Source: Methylocystis sp. (GTDB lineage Bacteria > Pseudomonadota > Alphaproteobacteria > Rhizobiales > Beijerinckiaceae). Taken from it: a stretch of DNA of 37,382 nucleotides. Positions 1 through 9,652 of the stretch are shown here, in pieces. Below the pieces are notes generated by a model. The model was not told the origin of the DNA. It made no database searches and saw only the letters and a list, made by a program, of their open reading frames with translations. Every line of letters starts with the position of its first letter. The first letter of the stretch is position 1. The position numbers were made by a program, and so were the translations under genes. The stretch is taken from contig NZ_JAKFWS010000054.1 in the NCBI RefSeq assembly GCF_021731785.1, positions 1 through 37,382 of the forward strand, in the 5' to 3' direction.

Positions 1-288
1 TATGAGTTCGATGAGGCGTTCGAGCGCGTCGGCGCGGTTGCGCTCCTGCGTGCGATAGCGCCGCGCCTCGATCAGGAGGACGCCCTCCTTGGTGAGGCGC
101 CGGCCGGAGAGTCGCGCGAGCCGCGCCTTCACGTCATCGGCGAGACTCGGCGAATTGCAGATGTCGAAACGCAGCCGCACGGCAGTTTCGACCTTTTGCA
201 CATTCTGGCCGCCGGGCCCCGAGGCGCGCGCGAATTCCTCCACGATCTCGGAATCGTCGAGCGCAATTCGATGTGTGACGCGGATCAT
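1..288 (-). CDS. arfB: Peptidyl-tRNA hydrolase ArfB (YaeJ), C-terminus cut by window edge
   Basis: This gene encodes a codon-independent ribosome-rescue factor. It enters stalled ribosomes lacking a sense codon and hydrolyses the peptidyl-tRNA through a release-factor-type GGQ loop. The first 96 codons are visible, starting with ATG at 288. The start is preceded by GAGG six bases upstream. The motif ASGPGGQNVQKVET lies at about residues 22-35 and contains the catalytic GGQ. The basic C-terminal tail that inserts in the mRNA channel of this family would lie beyond the window, so it cannot be checked. The GGQ domain occurs here without the other release-factor domains upstream, which favours ArfB over RF1 or RF2. 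It is on the same strand as ispDF but about 150 bases downstream of it, so co-transcription is uncertain. Confidence 0.9.
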   Translation of the reverse strand, partial: MIRVTHRIALDDSEIVEEFARASGPGGQNVQKVETAVRLRFDICNSPSLADDVKARLARLSGRRLTKEGVLLIEARRYRTQERNRADALERLIELI

Positions 289-437
289 GGCTGACCTCAG
301 CTTTGCTGAACCGGCCTTATAGCAGGTCGCGCGCGCCCCAACGGTCGTTGCGTCGCGCGCAGCTCGTCGCCGCCAGCGCTGTTCTAGTTTCCCTATCCTG
401 CGCGAAGGGTCCGCGTCGGATATGACACGTCAGACTC

Positions 438-1649
438 TCACGGCAGCCTTACCGTCGCGATCGCCAGCGCCGCCATGCCCTCGCCTCTGCCGGTAAAGCC
501 GAGCCTCTCCGTCGTCGTCGCCTTGATCGCGACGCGCCCGATGTCGGCGCCCATGGTCTCCGCCAGTTTTTCCCGAATGCGTTCGCGGTGCGGGCCGATC
601 TTTGGCGCTTCGCAAATGATCGTGGCGTCGACATGGGCGATGGCGCCGCCGCGCGCCCGCACCAGTTCGCAGGCGCGCGCCAGAAAGATCGACGACGCGG
701 CGCCCTTCCACTGCGAATCGGAGGGCGGAAAATGCGCGCCGATGTCGCCTTCGGCGAGGGCGCCGAGAATGGCGTCGGTGATCGCATGGGACAGCACGTC
801 GGCGTCGGAATGGCCGGAAAGGCCATGCGTATGGGGGATCGCGACGCCGCCGAGCCAGACTGCGTCGCCCGGTCCGAAGGCATGGACGTCATAGCCCTGG
901 CCCGTGCGGATGTCCGGCAGGTCCGCGAACGCGGTTTGCTTTACGAGCTCCATGGCGCGGGCGAAGTCCTGTTGCGTCGTGAGTTTGAAATTGGCGGCGT
1001 CGCCGTCGAAAATATGCACCTTCGCCCCGGCGGCCTCGGCGATCATGGCGTCGTCGGTATAGTCGCGCCCGCCCGCCGCCGCGGCGCGATGCGCCTTCAA
1101 GATGAGATCAAAGCGGAACGCCTGCGGCGTTTGCACGGCGCGAAGCCGTGCGCGCTCAGGCGTCGCCACCACCGTCCCGGCGTCGTCGATCTCCTTGATC
1201 GTATCGGCGAGCGCCACGCCGGGCGCGGCGGCGCCATAGGCCTTGGCCGCCTCGACCGCACGCGCCACGAGCGTGGCGTCGGCAAAGGGACGCGCGGCGT
1301 CATGGATCAGCACGATGTCAGGGGCGCCCTCGGTCGCGAGCGCCTCGAGGCCGTTCCTGACGCTGTCCTGCCTTGTCGCGCCGCCAAAGGCCGGCGCCAG
1401 AAGGCGCGCCTGATCGGGCGGCGAGAGCTCCGCCGCGCTCGCGGCATAATAGTCGAGGTCGTCGCGATGGATGACGACTTTAAGCGCGGCCTGAGGCGCC
1501 GCCACGCGCAGCCCGTGAAGCGTTCGGGCGAGAAGGGTCTGTCCGGCGATCGGTCGATATTGTTTCGGCGGCCCATCGCCGGCGCGCGCGCCGCGGCCGC
1601 CGGCGACGACGAGAATGGCGATGGATGGATGGTCCGGAGCGGCGCTCAT
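438..1649 (-). CDS. ispDF: Bifunctional IspD/IspF (MEP isoprenoid pathway)
   Basis: This is a 403-residue fusion of two enzymes of the methylerythritol phosphate pathway. The N-terminal half (residues about 8-235) is IspD, which makes CDP-methylerythritol from MEP and CTP. It shows the CTP-binding loop VAGGRGARAGDGPPKQY at residues 15-31 and IHDAARPF near 115-122. The C-terminal part (about 245-403) is IspF, which cyclises CDP-ME 2-phosphate to MEcPP. It starts with GQGYDVHAF (metal ligands D254 and H256), then GLSGHSDADVLSHA, and ends with the TTTERLGFTGRGEG segment. The fusion is typical of alphaproteobacteria, where the intervening IspE is encoded elsewhere. Both active sites look intact. 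It diverges from dusB, with about 98 bases between the starts. Confidence 0.97.
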   Translation of the reverse strand: MSAAPDHPSIAILVVAGGRGARAGDGPPKQYRPIAGQTLLARTLHGLRVAAPQAALKVVIHRDDLDYYAASAAELSPPDQARLLAPAFGGATRQDSVRNGLEALATEGAPDIVLIHDAARPFADATLVARAVEAAKAYGAAAPGVALADTIKEIDDAGTVVATPERARLRAVQTPQAFRFDLILKAHRAAAAGGRDYTDDAMIAEAAGAKVHIFDGDAANFKLTTQQDFARAMELVKQTAFADLPDIRTGQGYDVHAFGPGDAVWLGGVAIPHTHGLSGHSDADVLSHAITDAILGALAEGDIGAHFPPSDSQWKGAASSIFLARACELVRARGGAIAHVDATIICEAPKIGPHRERIREKLAETMGADIGRVAIKATTTERLGFTGRGEGMAALAIATVRLP

Positions 1650-1709
1650 GGCCGCTCTCTGTCGTTTTTCGCCTTCGCCGTCAAATGCCGGCGGTCAGCA
1701 AATGCTATG

Positions 1710-1738
1710 TTGCAAGTGCGAAGAGAACTGCTTATGAT
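1710..1738 (+). promoter_or_regulatory. Candidate housekeeping promoter for the dusB-ntr operon
   Basis: TTGCAA at 1710-1715 and TATGAT at 1733-1738 are separated by exactly 17 bases and resemble a sigma-70 type -35/-10 pair. They lie in the ispDF-dusB divergent gap. The predicted start of transcription, about 1744-1747, would fall at or just before the chosen dusB ATG at 1748, giving a leaderless or near-leaderless message. This is pattern matching only. If dusB starts further upstream the boxes would be intragenic. Confidence 0.4.
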
Positions 1739-1747
1739 GTGGGCAAG

Positions 1748-2785
1748 ATGGCTACTGCCAAAAATTTGGGCGTTGGCCTTGCGCCTTCGCCCCTGAGCAT
1801 TGGCGGGCTCGCGTTGACCGGCCATGCGCTCCTCGCGCCGATGGCCGGCGTAACCGATCCGACCATGCGTCGCATCGCTTCCCGCCTTGGGGCTTCGGCG
1901 ACGGTGAGCGAGATGGTGACGGCGGCGGGCGTCGCCCGCGGCGACCGCGAAACGTCGATGCGTCTTGCGCGCGCCGGCGAGGGCCCCCGGGTCATTCAGA
2001 TCGCCGCGCGCGAGCCGGAAGAAATGGCGGCCGCCGCGCGAAGCGCTGAAGCCGCCGGGGCTGACTGGATCGACATCAACATGGGCTGTCCTTGCAAGCG
2101 TGTCACCGGAGGTCTGGCGGGCGCCGCGCTGATGCGCGATCTCGATCAGGCGGCCCGGCTCATCTCAGCAGCCCGCGAGGCAATATGCGTGCCGCTCAGC
2201 GTCAAAATGCGCTTGGGATGGGACGATTCGAACCGCAACGCCGCCGATCTGGCGCAGCGGGCTGAGGCCGAAGGCGCCGCGATGATCACCGTGCATGGCC
2301 GCACCCGGCAGCAATTCTATTCGGGCCGGGCCGACTGGCGGGCGATCGCTGCAGTGAAGGCTTCCGTGCGAATTCCGGTGATCGCCAATGGCGATTGCGC
2401 CGGCGAAGACGACGCGGCTGAGATGATCGAGAAATCCCGCGCCGACGGGGTCATGATCGGGCGAGCGGCGATGGGCCAGCCCTGGATCGTTGGCGACATC
2501 GCCCATTTTTTGAAGACCGGCAAGCGACGGGCTCCGCCGACTGCGGCGCAGCGCGCCGAAATCGCGCGCGAACATTTGGAAGGCCTGGTTCGTTCAATGG
2601 GCGCGTCCGCCGGTCTGAGGCACGCGCGCAAGCATCTTGCCGCCTATGTCGACCGCTTAGGGAGACCGACGGAGAGCAATGCGCGTCGCGCGCTCGTCAC
2701 GACAGATTCGATCGATGAGGCGGGGCGGCTGACCGAGCGGATCTTTCTCATGGGACATTTCACAGAGCAGGGGGCTGCGGCATGA
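1748..2785 (+). CDS. dusB: tRNA-dihydrouridine synthase DusB (NifR3)
   Basis: This flavoenzyme reduces specific uridines of tRNA to dihydrouridine using FMN and NADPH. It has the Dus TIM-barrel signatures: [17 protein letters not shown] near the N-terminus, [19 protein letters not shown] with the catalytic Cys, [24 protein letters not shown] and VIANGD. I chose ATG 1748 (345 residues) because homology begins a few residues later and the length suits the family. An in-frame ATG at 1685 and open frame further upstream exist but overlap the likely promoter. The gene was first named nifR3 because it leads the ntrBC operon in Rhodobacter and rhizobia, and the same arrangement is seen here. Its stop overlaps the ntrB start (ATGA), so the two are translationally coupled. 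Confidence 0.95.
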   Translation: MATAKNLGVGLAPSPLSIGGLALTGHALLAPMAGVTDPTMRRIASRLGASATVSEMVTAAGVARGDRETSMRLARAGEGPRVIQIAAREPEEMAAAARSAEAAGADWIDINMGCPCKRVTGGLAGAALMRDLDQAARLISAAREAICVPLSVKMRLGWDDSNRNAADLAQRAEAEGAAMITVHGRTRQQFYSGRADWRAIAAVKASVRIPVIANGDCAGEDDAAEMIEKSRADGVMIGRAAMGQPWIVGDIAHFLKTGKRRAPPTAAQRAEIAREHLEGLVRSMGASAGLRHARKHLAAYVDRLGRPTESNARRALVTTDSIDEAGRLTERIFLMGHFTEQGAAA

Positions 2786-3951
2786 GCATTACCGATCGTC
2801 CCCGCCGGAATGGCGCGCATTGCGGCTATGAGCCGCTCAAGATCATAAATGAGGCCGGTCGATCCTGCATGCTCGAGGCCTTGCCGAACCCGATACTGAC
2901 GGTCGCCCGCGACGGCGTCATCGAGGACGCCAACGGCGCCGCCGAGGCGTTTTTTGAGCTCGGCAAGCCGCTGCTCATCGGCCAGTCGCTCGATCGGCTG
3001 CTGCCGTTCGGATCGCCGCTAACCGCGCTCATCGACCAGGTGCGCGAGCGCGGCGCGACGATCAACGAATACAAGATCGATCTTGGCCGGCCCGGCCAGG
3101 ACGTCGACCGACGGGTCGACGTTCACTGCGCGCCGCTTCCCGAGGGCGACGGGCTCGTGCTTGTGATGCTCCAGGAGCGAACAATTGCCGATAAAATAGA
3201 CAGACAATTGACGCATCGCGGCGCTGTTCGCTCGGTTTCGGGGCTCGCCTCGATGTTGGCGCATGAAATCAAAAATCCGCTGTCCGGCATTCGCGGCGCG
3301 GCGCAGCTGCTCGAATCCTCGCTCAGCGACCAGGATCGCGCGCTGACACGCCTCATTTGCGACGAAACCGACCGGATTGTGCGTCTTGTCGACAGGATGG
3401 AGGTTTTTTCCGACGCGCGTCCGCTGCAGCGGGAGCAGGTCAACATCCATTCGGTGCTCGACCATGTAAAGCGCGTCGCGCAAAGCGGATTCGCGCGCAA
3501 TATCCGCTTCATCGAGAACTACGATCCTTCGCTGCCGGCGGTTTCCGCCAACCGCGACCAACTGGTGCAGGCCTTTCTCAATCTGGTGAAGAACGCGGCC
3601 GAGGCGGTCGGCGAGGCCGTCGATGGCGAGATCGAACTCTCGACCGCGTTCCGGCCCGGCGTCAGCCTGCGCGCAATGGGCGAGAAAAGCCCCATCGGAC
3701 TGCCGCTCGAATTTTGCGTGCGCGACAATGGACCCGGCGTTCCCGAGGACATTGCGGCGCATCTCTTTGATCCCTTTGTGACGACGAAATCGACGGGAAC
3801 TGGCCTCGGACTTGCACTGGTTGCGAAGATCGTCAACGACCACGGCGGCATCGTGGAGTGTGAGTCGCTCCACAGACGCACGACGTTTCGCGTGCTGATG
3901 CCGATGTACAGAGCGAAACGGCCAGAACAACGTGAGGAACAGCGTGCATGA
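2782..3951 (+). CDS. ntrB: Nitrogen-regulation sensor kinase NtrB (GlnL)
   Basis: This is a cytoplasmic histidine kinase/phosphatase of 389 residues that sets the phosphorylation of NtrC in response to PII protein and thus to nitrogen status. A PAS-type sensor occupies about residues 30-130. The HisKA box [20 protein letters not shown] carries the phospho-acceptor His161. The ATPase domain shows the N box [14 protein letters not shown], the G1 box [10 protein letters not shown] and the G2 box [10 protein letters not shown]. There are no membrane spans, as usual for NtrB. It overlaps dusB by four bases, and ntrC follows 28 bases later, so dusB-ntrB-ntrC is probably one transcript. All catalytic boxes appear intact. 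Confidence 0.97.
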   Translation: MSITDRPRRNGAHCGYEPLKIINEAGRSCMLEALPNPILTVARDGVIEDANGAAEAFFELGKPLLIGQSLDRLLPFGSPLTALIDQVRERGATINEYKIDLGRPGQDVDRRVDVHCAPLPEGDGLVLVMLQERTIADKIDRQLTHRGAVRSVSGLASMLAHEIKNPLSGIRGAAQLLESSLSDQDRALTRLICDETDRIVRLVDRMEVFSDARPLQREQVNIHSVLDHVKRVAQSGFARNIRFIENYDPSLPAVSANRDQLVQAFLNLVKNAAEAVGEAVDGEIELSTAFRPGVSLRAMGEKSPIGLPLEFCVRDNGPGVPEDIAAHLFDPFVTTKSTGTGLGLALVAKIVNDHGGIVECESLHRRTTFRVLMPMYRAKRPEQREEQRA

Positions 3952-3979
3952 CATCTCGCAGGGGCGGGAGAACCGATCA

Positions 3980-5446
3980 ATGACGCGTGGAGAAATTCTA
4001 GTCGCTGACGACGACGCTTCGATCCGTACTGTCGTCGCCCAAGCCCTGTCGCGCGCAGGCTACGAGGTGCGCACAACCGGCGCGGCGGCGACGCTGTGGC
4101 GCTGGGTGCAGTCGGGCGAGGGCGACCTCGTCGTCACCGACGTCGTGATGCCCGACGAGAACGCCTTCGAACTTCTGCCGCGCATCAAGAAGCTTCGTCC
4201 CGAGTTGCCGATCATCGTCATGAGCGCGCAGAACACCTTCATGACCGCCATCCGGGCGTCGGAGCGGGGCGCCTATGACTATCTGCCGAAGCCCTTCGAC
4301 CTGAAGGAGCTGGTCGGCATCGTCGGGCGCGCCATGGCCGAGCCGCGCAAGCATCCCGAAGACAATGGCCATGAAGAAATCGAGGGGATGCCGCTCGTCG
4401 GCCGCTCCCAGGCGATGCAGGAAATCTATCGCTCGCTGGCGCGGTTGATGCAGACCGATCTGACGGTGATGATCAACGGCGAGTCCGGGACCGGCAAGGA
4501 GCTCGTCGCCCGCGCCCTGCATGACTATGGCAAGCGCAAGAAGGGCCCTTTCGTCGCCGTCAATATGGCGGCGATCCCGCGCGATCTGATCGAGAGCGAG
4601 CTCTTCGGCCATGAGAAAGGCGCCTTCACCGGCGCCAACCAGCGATCGGCGGGCCGCTTCGAACAGGCCGAGGGCGGCACGCTGTTTCTGGACGAAATCG
4701 GCGATATGCCGATGGAGGCGCAGACGCGGCTGCTGCGGGTGCTGCAGCAGGGCGAATATACGACCGTGGGCGGGCGCACGCCGATCAAGACCAATGTCCG
4801 GATCATCGCCGCGACCAACAAGGATCTGCGCATCCTCATCCAGCAGGGCCTCTTTCGCGAGGACCTCTATTTCCGGCTCAACGTGGTGCCGCTTCGGCTG
4901 CCGCCGCTGCGCGAACGCGCCGAGGACATCCCCGACCTCGTCCATCACTTCTTCAAGGTGGCGGCGAGCGAAGGGCTGCCGCAAAAATATATCGAGCAGC
5001 CGGCGCTCGACCGGATGAAGAAATACCGCTGGCCTGGCAACATCCGCGAGCTTGAGAATCTCATCCGTCGGCTCGCCGCCCTGCATCCGCAGGAAGTCAT
5101 TTCCGACCAGCTCGTCGAAGCGGAGCTCGAACATGAGATCCGCCAGGCCGAGCCCGAGAAGACCGCGTCTTCCGCCGCGTCGCAGGAATCGTCCGACGGA
5201 CAGACGCTTTCGACCTCGGTCGAATTGCACCTCGCCAAGCTGTTTCGCGATTATGGCGACCAATTGCCGCCGCCCGGCCTCTATCACCGCATCATTCGCG
5301 AGATAGAAATTCCGCTCGTGTCCGCCGCGCTCGCCGCGACCCGCGGCAACCAGATCAAGGCCGCGGAATTGCTTGGGCTCAACCGCAACACGCTGCGCAA
5401 GAAGGTCAACGATCTCGACATCAGATTGATGCGCTCGCCCAGGTAG
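3980..5446 (+). CDS. ntrC: Nitrogen-regulation response regulator NtrC (GlnG), sigma-54 activator
   Basis: This enhancer-binding protein is phosphorylated by NtrB and drives sigma-54 promoters of nitrogen-assimilation genes. The receiver domain (about 1-125) has the acidic pocket near D10-D12, phospho-acceptor D54 ([10 protein letters not shown]) and the conserved Lys in LPKPF. The AAA+ domain has Walker A GESGTGKE at 167-174, the sigma-54 contact loop GAFTGA at 214-219 and Walker [10 protein letters not shown]. The C-terminal Fis-type helix-turn-helix (about 450-485) includes [21 protein letters not shown] chose ATG 3980 (488 residues) because GGGAG stands nine bases upstream and the receiver starts at once. 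An in-frame ATG at 3932 lies inside ntrB and is less likely. Confidence 0.97.
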   Translation: MTRGEILVADDDASIRTVVAQALSRAGYEVRTTGAAATLWRWVQSGEGDLVVTDVVMPDENAFELLPRIKKLRPELPIIVMSAQNTFMTAIRASERGAYDYLPKPFDLKELVGIVGRAMAEPRKHPEDNGHEEIEGMPLVGRSQAMQEIYRSLARLMQTDLTVMINGESGTGKELVARALHDYGKRKKGPFVAVNMAAIPRDLIESELFGHEKGAFTGANQRSAGRFEQAEGGTLFLDEIGDMPMEAQTRLLRVLQQGEYTTVGGRTPIKTNVRIIAATNKDLRILIQQGLFREDLYFRLNVVPLRLPPLRERAEDIPDLVHHFFKVAASEGLPQKYIEQPALDRMKKYRWPGNIRELENLIRRLAALHPQEVISDQLVEAELEHEIRQAEPEKTASSAASQESSDGQTLSTSVELHLAKLFRDYGDQLPPPGLYHRIIREIEIPLVSAALAATRGNQIKAAELLGLNRNTLRKKVNDLDIRLMRSPR

Positions 5447-5500
5447 CGGCTTACCAGAGGTTCAATTGCAAGCGGCGCGGGCGGAGCCTATACAGGCGCC

Positions 5501-7789
5501 ATGGCCCTGACCGGAGATTCGGCTTCTCCGCCAAAGGCGAAAGGCAGGTCGCCGTTTCGCAGCTGGTTCGGACCGATCATCGTGATCGGCGCCGTCGGCT
5601 GCGCTTTGGCCACGTTTCTGGTCATCGCGGAATTCGGCGCGATTTCGCCGACCGACGACCGCGTGCTGCCGCTGCTTGTCGTCAACGGCGTCTTCGTCGG
5701 CGTCTTGCTCGCGATGGTGCTGGTCAAGGCGTGGCGCCTTTACCGGGTCTGGCGGCGCGGCGAGGCGGCGGCGCGCCTGCATGTGCGCACGGTCGGCTTT
5801 TTCTCCGTCATCGCCTTGATTCCGGCGATTCTGTTGGCGGTAGCCGGCTCTTTGACGCTGGAGCGCGTGCTCAACCCCGCCTTCATGTCGAGCGTCAAGG
5901 TCTTCGTGCACAATACCGCCGAAGCCGCGGCCGTTTTTCGTGAGAGCCAGTGTCGGGCGTTGCTGCAGGAAGCGCAGCTCACCGCCTCGGATCTCGATCG
6001 GGCCAGCATCCTTTACAATTCCGACCGGCCTTATTTCCACCAGATATTCCAGTCGCGGGCGTATTTCCTGGGCTTTTCGGTCGCCGCCCTGGTGAAAACC
6101 AACGGCGAGATTCTCGACCGGATCGACGTGGCGCAGAATGCCGCCTCGATCATCATCGCTCCGCCCAAGTCCGACTTCGAGGATGCGCGGCGCGGCGAGC
6201 CGCTGTGCCTCGTGATCGATGACGGCAAGAGCTTCGTGGCGTTGCGCGCGCTCAGCGCCTTTCAGGACACATTCCTATACGTCACCCGGCCGATCGACCC
6301 AATCGCAGTGGAATTCCCCAAACAGGCTCAAAGCTTGATCAGCAGCTACGACGCCTTCGACGGCTATCGCGCCGCCGTGCAGCGGGCGTTCGTGCTGATG
6401 TACGCTTTCCTGACGACGATCATGTTGCTGTCGTCCATCTGGTTTGGACTCGACTTCGCCGACCGTCTGGTGACGCCTATCCGCGACCTGATCGCCGCGA
6501 CTGATGAAGTGTCGGCGGGCAATCTCGACGTCCACGTCGATGTCGACAAGCAGCACGGCGAATTGGCGCGCCTTGGCGACGTCTTCAACAATATGACGAC
6601 CGAGCTCAATCTTCAGCAAAGCCGGTTAATCGAAGCCAATCGGATCAATGACGAACGGCGCGAATTCACCGAGGCCGTGCTCTCCGGCGTCCCGGTGGCG
6701 GTGATGGGCGTGGATTCGGAAAGCGTCGTCACCATTTTGAACCGTTCGGCCGAGGAACTGTCGCTCGCGGGCGCCAAGGGGCAGGCGACGGTCGGAGCCT
6801 CCGTGGGGTCGGTCCTGCCGGAAATCGTCCCGATCTTGAAGGACGCGGCTGAGGTCTTCCCGCGCGCCGTGCAAAGCCAGATCACCATCAAGCGCGGCGT
6901 CGCCGAGCGCACCTTGAATGTGCGGGTCACCTCGGCCCGCGCCGACGCCGGACATCACAATTTTGTGGTGACGCTCGACGACATCACCGACCTCGTGATG
7001 GCGCAGCGCACCTCCGCATGGGCGGACGTCGCGCGGCGAATCGCGCACGAGATCAAAAATCCGCTGACGCCGATCCAGCTTTCGGCGGAAAGGCTGCGCC
7101 GCAAATACGGCAAGGTGATCCAGGAGGATCGCGACATATTCGATCAATGCACGGATACGATCGTGCGCCAGGTCGACGACATCAAACGTATGGTCGACGA
7201 GTTTTCATCCTTCGCGCGTATGCCCAAGGCGCGCCCGGAGCGCGACGATCTCAACGAATGCATTCGGCAGGTCGCGTTTCTCATGCGCGTCGGCAACGCC
7301 GATCTCGACATCATCGAAGAATTGCCGGCGACGCCGGTCATCGCGCAGTTCGATCGCCGCTTGCTGTCGCAGGCGCTCACCAATATCGTAAAGAACGCCG
7401 TCGAAGGCGTCGTCGCACGCGAAGGACAAGACGCTCAGGAAAAGGGACGAATCGAAATCAATTTGGATGTGCGCGATCACATGGCGGAAATCGACGTCAT
7501 CGATAATGGTAAGGGCTTCCCGGCGATGAACCGGCAGCGCCTGCTCGAACCTTACATGACGACGCGATCGGACGGCACCGGTCTCGGCCTGCCGATCGTC
7601 GCCAAGATCATCGAGGATCATGGAGGCCGGCTGGAGTTACTTGACGCGCCGTCCGGCCGGGGCGCTTGTGTCAGGCTCATCGTGCCGCTCGCCGCGGAGA
7701 CGTCCTCGAAAGAAGAGTCGCGCGCGGCGAGCGTCGGGGCCGACAGCGCGCCCGCGCAAGCAAGCGATGCGGGGCAGAGCGGGGTATAA
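5501..7789 (+). CDS. ntrY: Membrane nitrogen/redox sensor kinase NtrY
   Basis: This is a 762-residue transmembrane histidine kinase, partner of NtrX. Three hydrophobic segments near the N-terminus (about 24-45, 55-76 and 98-120) and one near 297-318 flank an extracytoplasmic region of about 175 residues. A HAMP linker (about 318-372), a PAS domain (about 385-495) and the kinase core follow. The H box [20 protein letters not shown] places the phospho-acceptor at His516. Further boxes are LTNIVKNAVEGV, VIDNGKGFP and GTGLGLPIVAKI. NtrYX systems are linked to nitrogen metabolism, respiration and cell-envelope control in different alphaproteobacteria, so the exact signal here is unknown. It starts 54 bases after ntrC, and its TAA shares a base with the ntrX ATG. 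Confidence 0.96.
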   Translation: MALTGDSASPPKAKGRSPFRSWFGPIIVIGAVGCALATFLVIAEFGAISPTDDRVLPLLVVNGVFVGVLLAMVLVKAWRLYRVWRRGEAAARLHVRTVGFFSVIALIPAILLAVAGSLTLERVLNPAFMSSVKVFVHNTAEAAAVFRESQCRALLQEAQLTASDLDRASILYNSDRPYFHQIFQSRAYFLGFSVAALVKTNGEILDRIDVAQNAASIIIAPPKSDFEDARRGEPLCLVIDDGKSFVALRALSAFQDTFLYVTRPIDPIAVEFPKQAQSLISSYDAFDGYRAAVQRAFVLMYAFLTTIMLLSSIWFGLDFADRLVTPIRDLIAATDEVSAGNLDVHVDVDKQHGELARLGDVFNNMTTELNLQQSRLIEANRINDERREFTEAVLSGVPVAVMGVDSESVVTILNRSAEELSLAGAKGQATVGASVGSVLPEIVPILKDAAEVFPRAVQSQITIKRGVAERTLNVRVTSARADAGHHNFVVTLDDITDLVMAQRTSAWADVARRIAHEIKNPLTPIQLSAERLRRKYGKVIQEDRDIFDQCTDTIVRQVDDIKRMVDEFSSFARMPKARPERDDLNECIRQVAFLMRVGNADLDIIEELPATPVIAQFDRRLLSQALTNIVKNAVEGVVAREGQDAQEKGRIEINLDVRDHMAEIDVIDNGKGFPAMNRQRLLEPYMTTRSDGTGLGLPIVAKIIEDHGGRLELLDAPSGRGACVRLIVPLAAETSSKEESRAASVGADSAPAQASDAGQSGV

Positions 7790-9156
7790 TGGCCACCGAT
7801 ATTTTGATTGTCGACGATGAAGAGGACATCCGAGAGCTCGTCGCCGGAATTCTGAAAGACGAGGGGCATGGGGTCCGAACCGCCAAGGACTCCGACGAAG
7901 CGCTCGCCGCCATCGCCGGCCGCCGACCGCACCTCGTATTTCTCGATATCTGGTTGCAGGGGTCTCGGCTCGACGGGCTCCAGGTGCTCGAACAGGTGCA
8001 GAAGCAGCACAAGGGCTTGCCCGTGGTCATGATCTCCGGCCACGGCAATATCGAAACCGCGGTCAGCGCCATCAAAATCGGCGCTTATGACTTCATCGAA
8101 AAGCCCTTCAAGGCCGACCGGCTGGTGCTCGTCGCGGAACGCGCGCTCGAAGCCTATCAGCTGCGCCGCGAAATTTCCGCCTTGCGTCAACGGGCAGGGG
8201 CGTTCGATCGCATCGTCGGCGATTCCCCGGCGGCGCATCAACTGCAGCAGCTCATTGGCCGCGTCGCTCCCGTGAACTCGCGCGTGCTGATCACCGGCGC
8301 GCCCGGCACCGGCAAGGAACTCGCCGCCCGCTGCATCCACGAGGCTTCGACTCGCGTCGGGGGACCGTTCGTCGTCATCAATTCTGCGACGATCACCCCA
8401 GAGAATATGGAGATCGAGCTCTTCGGACGCGAAGGCGCGGACGGCGAGCGCAAGATCGGCGCGCTCGAGGAGGCGCATGGCGGTACCCTGTTCCTCGACG
8501 AAATCGCCGACATGCCGAAGGACACCCAGGCGAAAATCCTGCGCGTGCTGGTCGATCAGACGTTCCAGCGGGTCGGCGGATCGAACAAGGTTGAGGTCGA
8601 CGTGCGCGTCATCTCGTCTTCGGCGCGCGATCTCGCGTCGGCGATCGAAGAGGGAACGCTGCGCGAAGATCTGTTCCACCGGCTCGCTGTGGTGCCGATC
8701 CGGGTTCCTTCGCTAGCCGAACGGCGCGAGGACATTCCGGCGCTCATCGACTATTTCATGGAGAACATGTCGCTTGCGTCCGGCATGCCGCGCCGGCTGA
8801 TTTCCGAAGACGCGCTGGCGGTCCTGCAGTTGCACGATTGGCCGGGCAACATCCGTCAGTTGAAGAACAACGTCGAGCGCCTGATGATCCTCACATCGGG
8901 CGAACCTGGTGCGACGATCACCGCCGAAATGCTTCCCGCCGACGTCGGGGAACTTGTGCCGGCGACTCCCGCCGGCGTGCGCGGCGAAAAATTGATGAGC
9001 CTGCCGCTCAGAGAGGCGCGGGAAGTGTTCGAACGTGAATACCTGATCGCGCAACTCAACCGCTTTTCCGGGAATATTTCCCGAACGGCGGAGTTCATCG
9101 GGATGGAGCGCTCGGCCTTACACCGAAAGCTTAAGTCGCTCTCTGTAGAGTCCTAA
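7789..9156 (+). CDS. ntrX: Response regulator NtrX (AAA+ type, lacks GAFTGA)
   Basis: This is the partner regulator of NtrY, 455 residues from the ATG that overlaps the ntrY stop (TAATG). The receiver domain has acidic residues D9, D10 and E11 and phospho-acceptor D53 (FLDIW), then EKPF. The AAA+ domain has Walker A ITGAPGTGKE (about 168-177) and Walker B LFLDEIADM. In the position of the sigma-54-binding GAFTGA loop the sequence reads FGREGADGERKIGALEE (212-228), so the contact motif is absent. A Fis-like helix-turn-helix ends the protein (NISRTAEFIGMERSALHRKL). By family knowledge such NtrX proteins act as sigma-54-independent regulators. That role here is inferred. The longer in-frame extension back to 7666 lies inside ntrY and is not used. 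Confidence 0.95.
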   Translation: MATDILIVDDEEDIRELVAGILKDEGHGVRTAKDSDEALAAIAGRRPHLVFLDIWLQGSRLDGLQVLEQVQKQHKGLPVVMISGHGNIETAVSAIKIGAYDFIEKPFKADRLVLVAERALEAYQLRREISALRQRAGAFDRIVGDSPAAHQLQQLIGRVAPVNSRVLITGAPGTGKELAARCIHEASTRVGGPFVVINSATITPENMEIELFGREGADGERKIGALEEAHGGTLFLDEIADMPKDTQAKILRVLVDQTFQRVGGSNKVEVDVRVISSSARDLASAIEEGTLREDLFHRLAVVPIRVPSLAERREDIPALIDYFMENMSLASGMPRRLISEDALAVLQLHDWPGNIRQLKNNVERLMILTSGEPGATITAEMLPADVGELVPATPAGVRGEKLMSLPLREAREVFEREYLIAQLNRFSGNISRTAEFIGMERSALHRKLKSLSVES

Positions 9157-9384
9157 AATCAATGACATATGACAACTATTTGATGTAATGCATCGGCCGT
9201 GATCGTTGCCGCCGTCGAGACCTGTTCAACAATAAGCTGGAGGATTGCCGGCGCCATCGGCCTGGGTTGCGCCTTGCGCTTCGCGATTTGAAAGGCTCTA
9301 ATGAACCCGGCGGCGAAAAAAGAAGAACGATCCCTCGGGGGCGGCGTCAATTCCGCTCGGCTAAAAAACAGAACAGGACAGCCG

Positions 9385-9648
9385 ATGTCGTCAGAGCGTT
9401 CGCAGAATCTGCAAGATACATTTTTGAATTTCGTCCGGAAGAACAAAGTCCCGCTCACCATCTTCCTCGTCAATGGCGTCAAGCTCCAGGGAATTGTCAC
9501 CTGGTTCGATAATTTCTGCCTGTTGCTGCGCAGAGACGGCCATTCTCAGCTCGTCTACAAGCACGCCATCTCGACGATCATGCCAGGACACCCCATACAA
9601 ATGTTTGAGCCGGGCGAGGAAGAGGCGCAGGCTGACAAGCAGCGGTAG
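9385..9648 (+). CDS. hfq: RNA chaperone Hfq
   Basis: This 87-residue Sm-like protein forms a hexamer that pairs small RNAs with target mRNAs. The Sm1 region [20 protein letters not shown] and Sm2 motif YKHAISTI are intact, followed by a short acidic tail. I chose ATG 9385 because AGGA lies six bases upstream and the product matches the usual Hfq length. The frame stays open upstream to an ATG at 9301 that has its own GAAAGG, which would add 28 basic residues (see findings). A 228-base gap separates it from ntrX, so hfq probably has its own promoter besides any read-through. hflX follows within five bases. Confidence 0.97.
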   Translation: MSSERSQNLQDTFLNFVRKNKVPLTIFLVNGVKLQGIVTWFDNFCLLLRRDGHSQLVYKHAISTIMPGHPIQMFEPGEEEAQADKQR

Positions 9649-9652
9649 GCGA

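Noticed and set aside
3019-5287. Long minus-strand frames opposite ntrB and ntrC (311 and 429 codons)
   Set aside because: Both lie antisense to intact regulatory genes, and their composition is dominated by Arg, Leu and His as in other shadow frames here.
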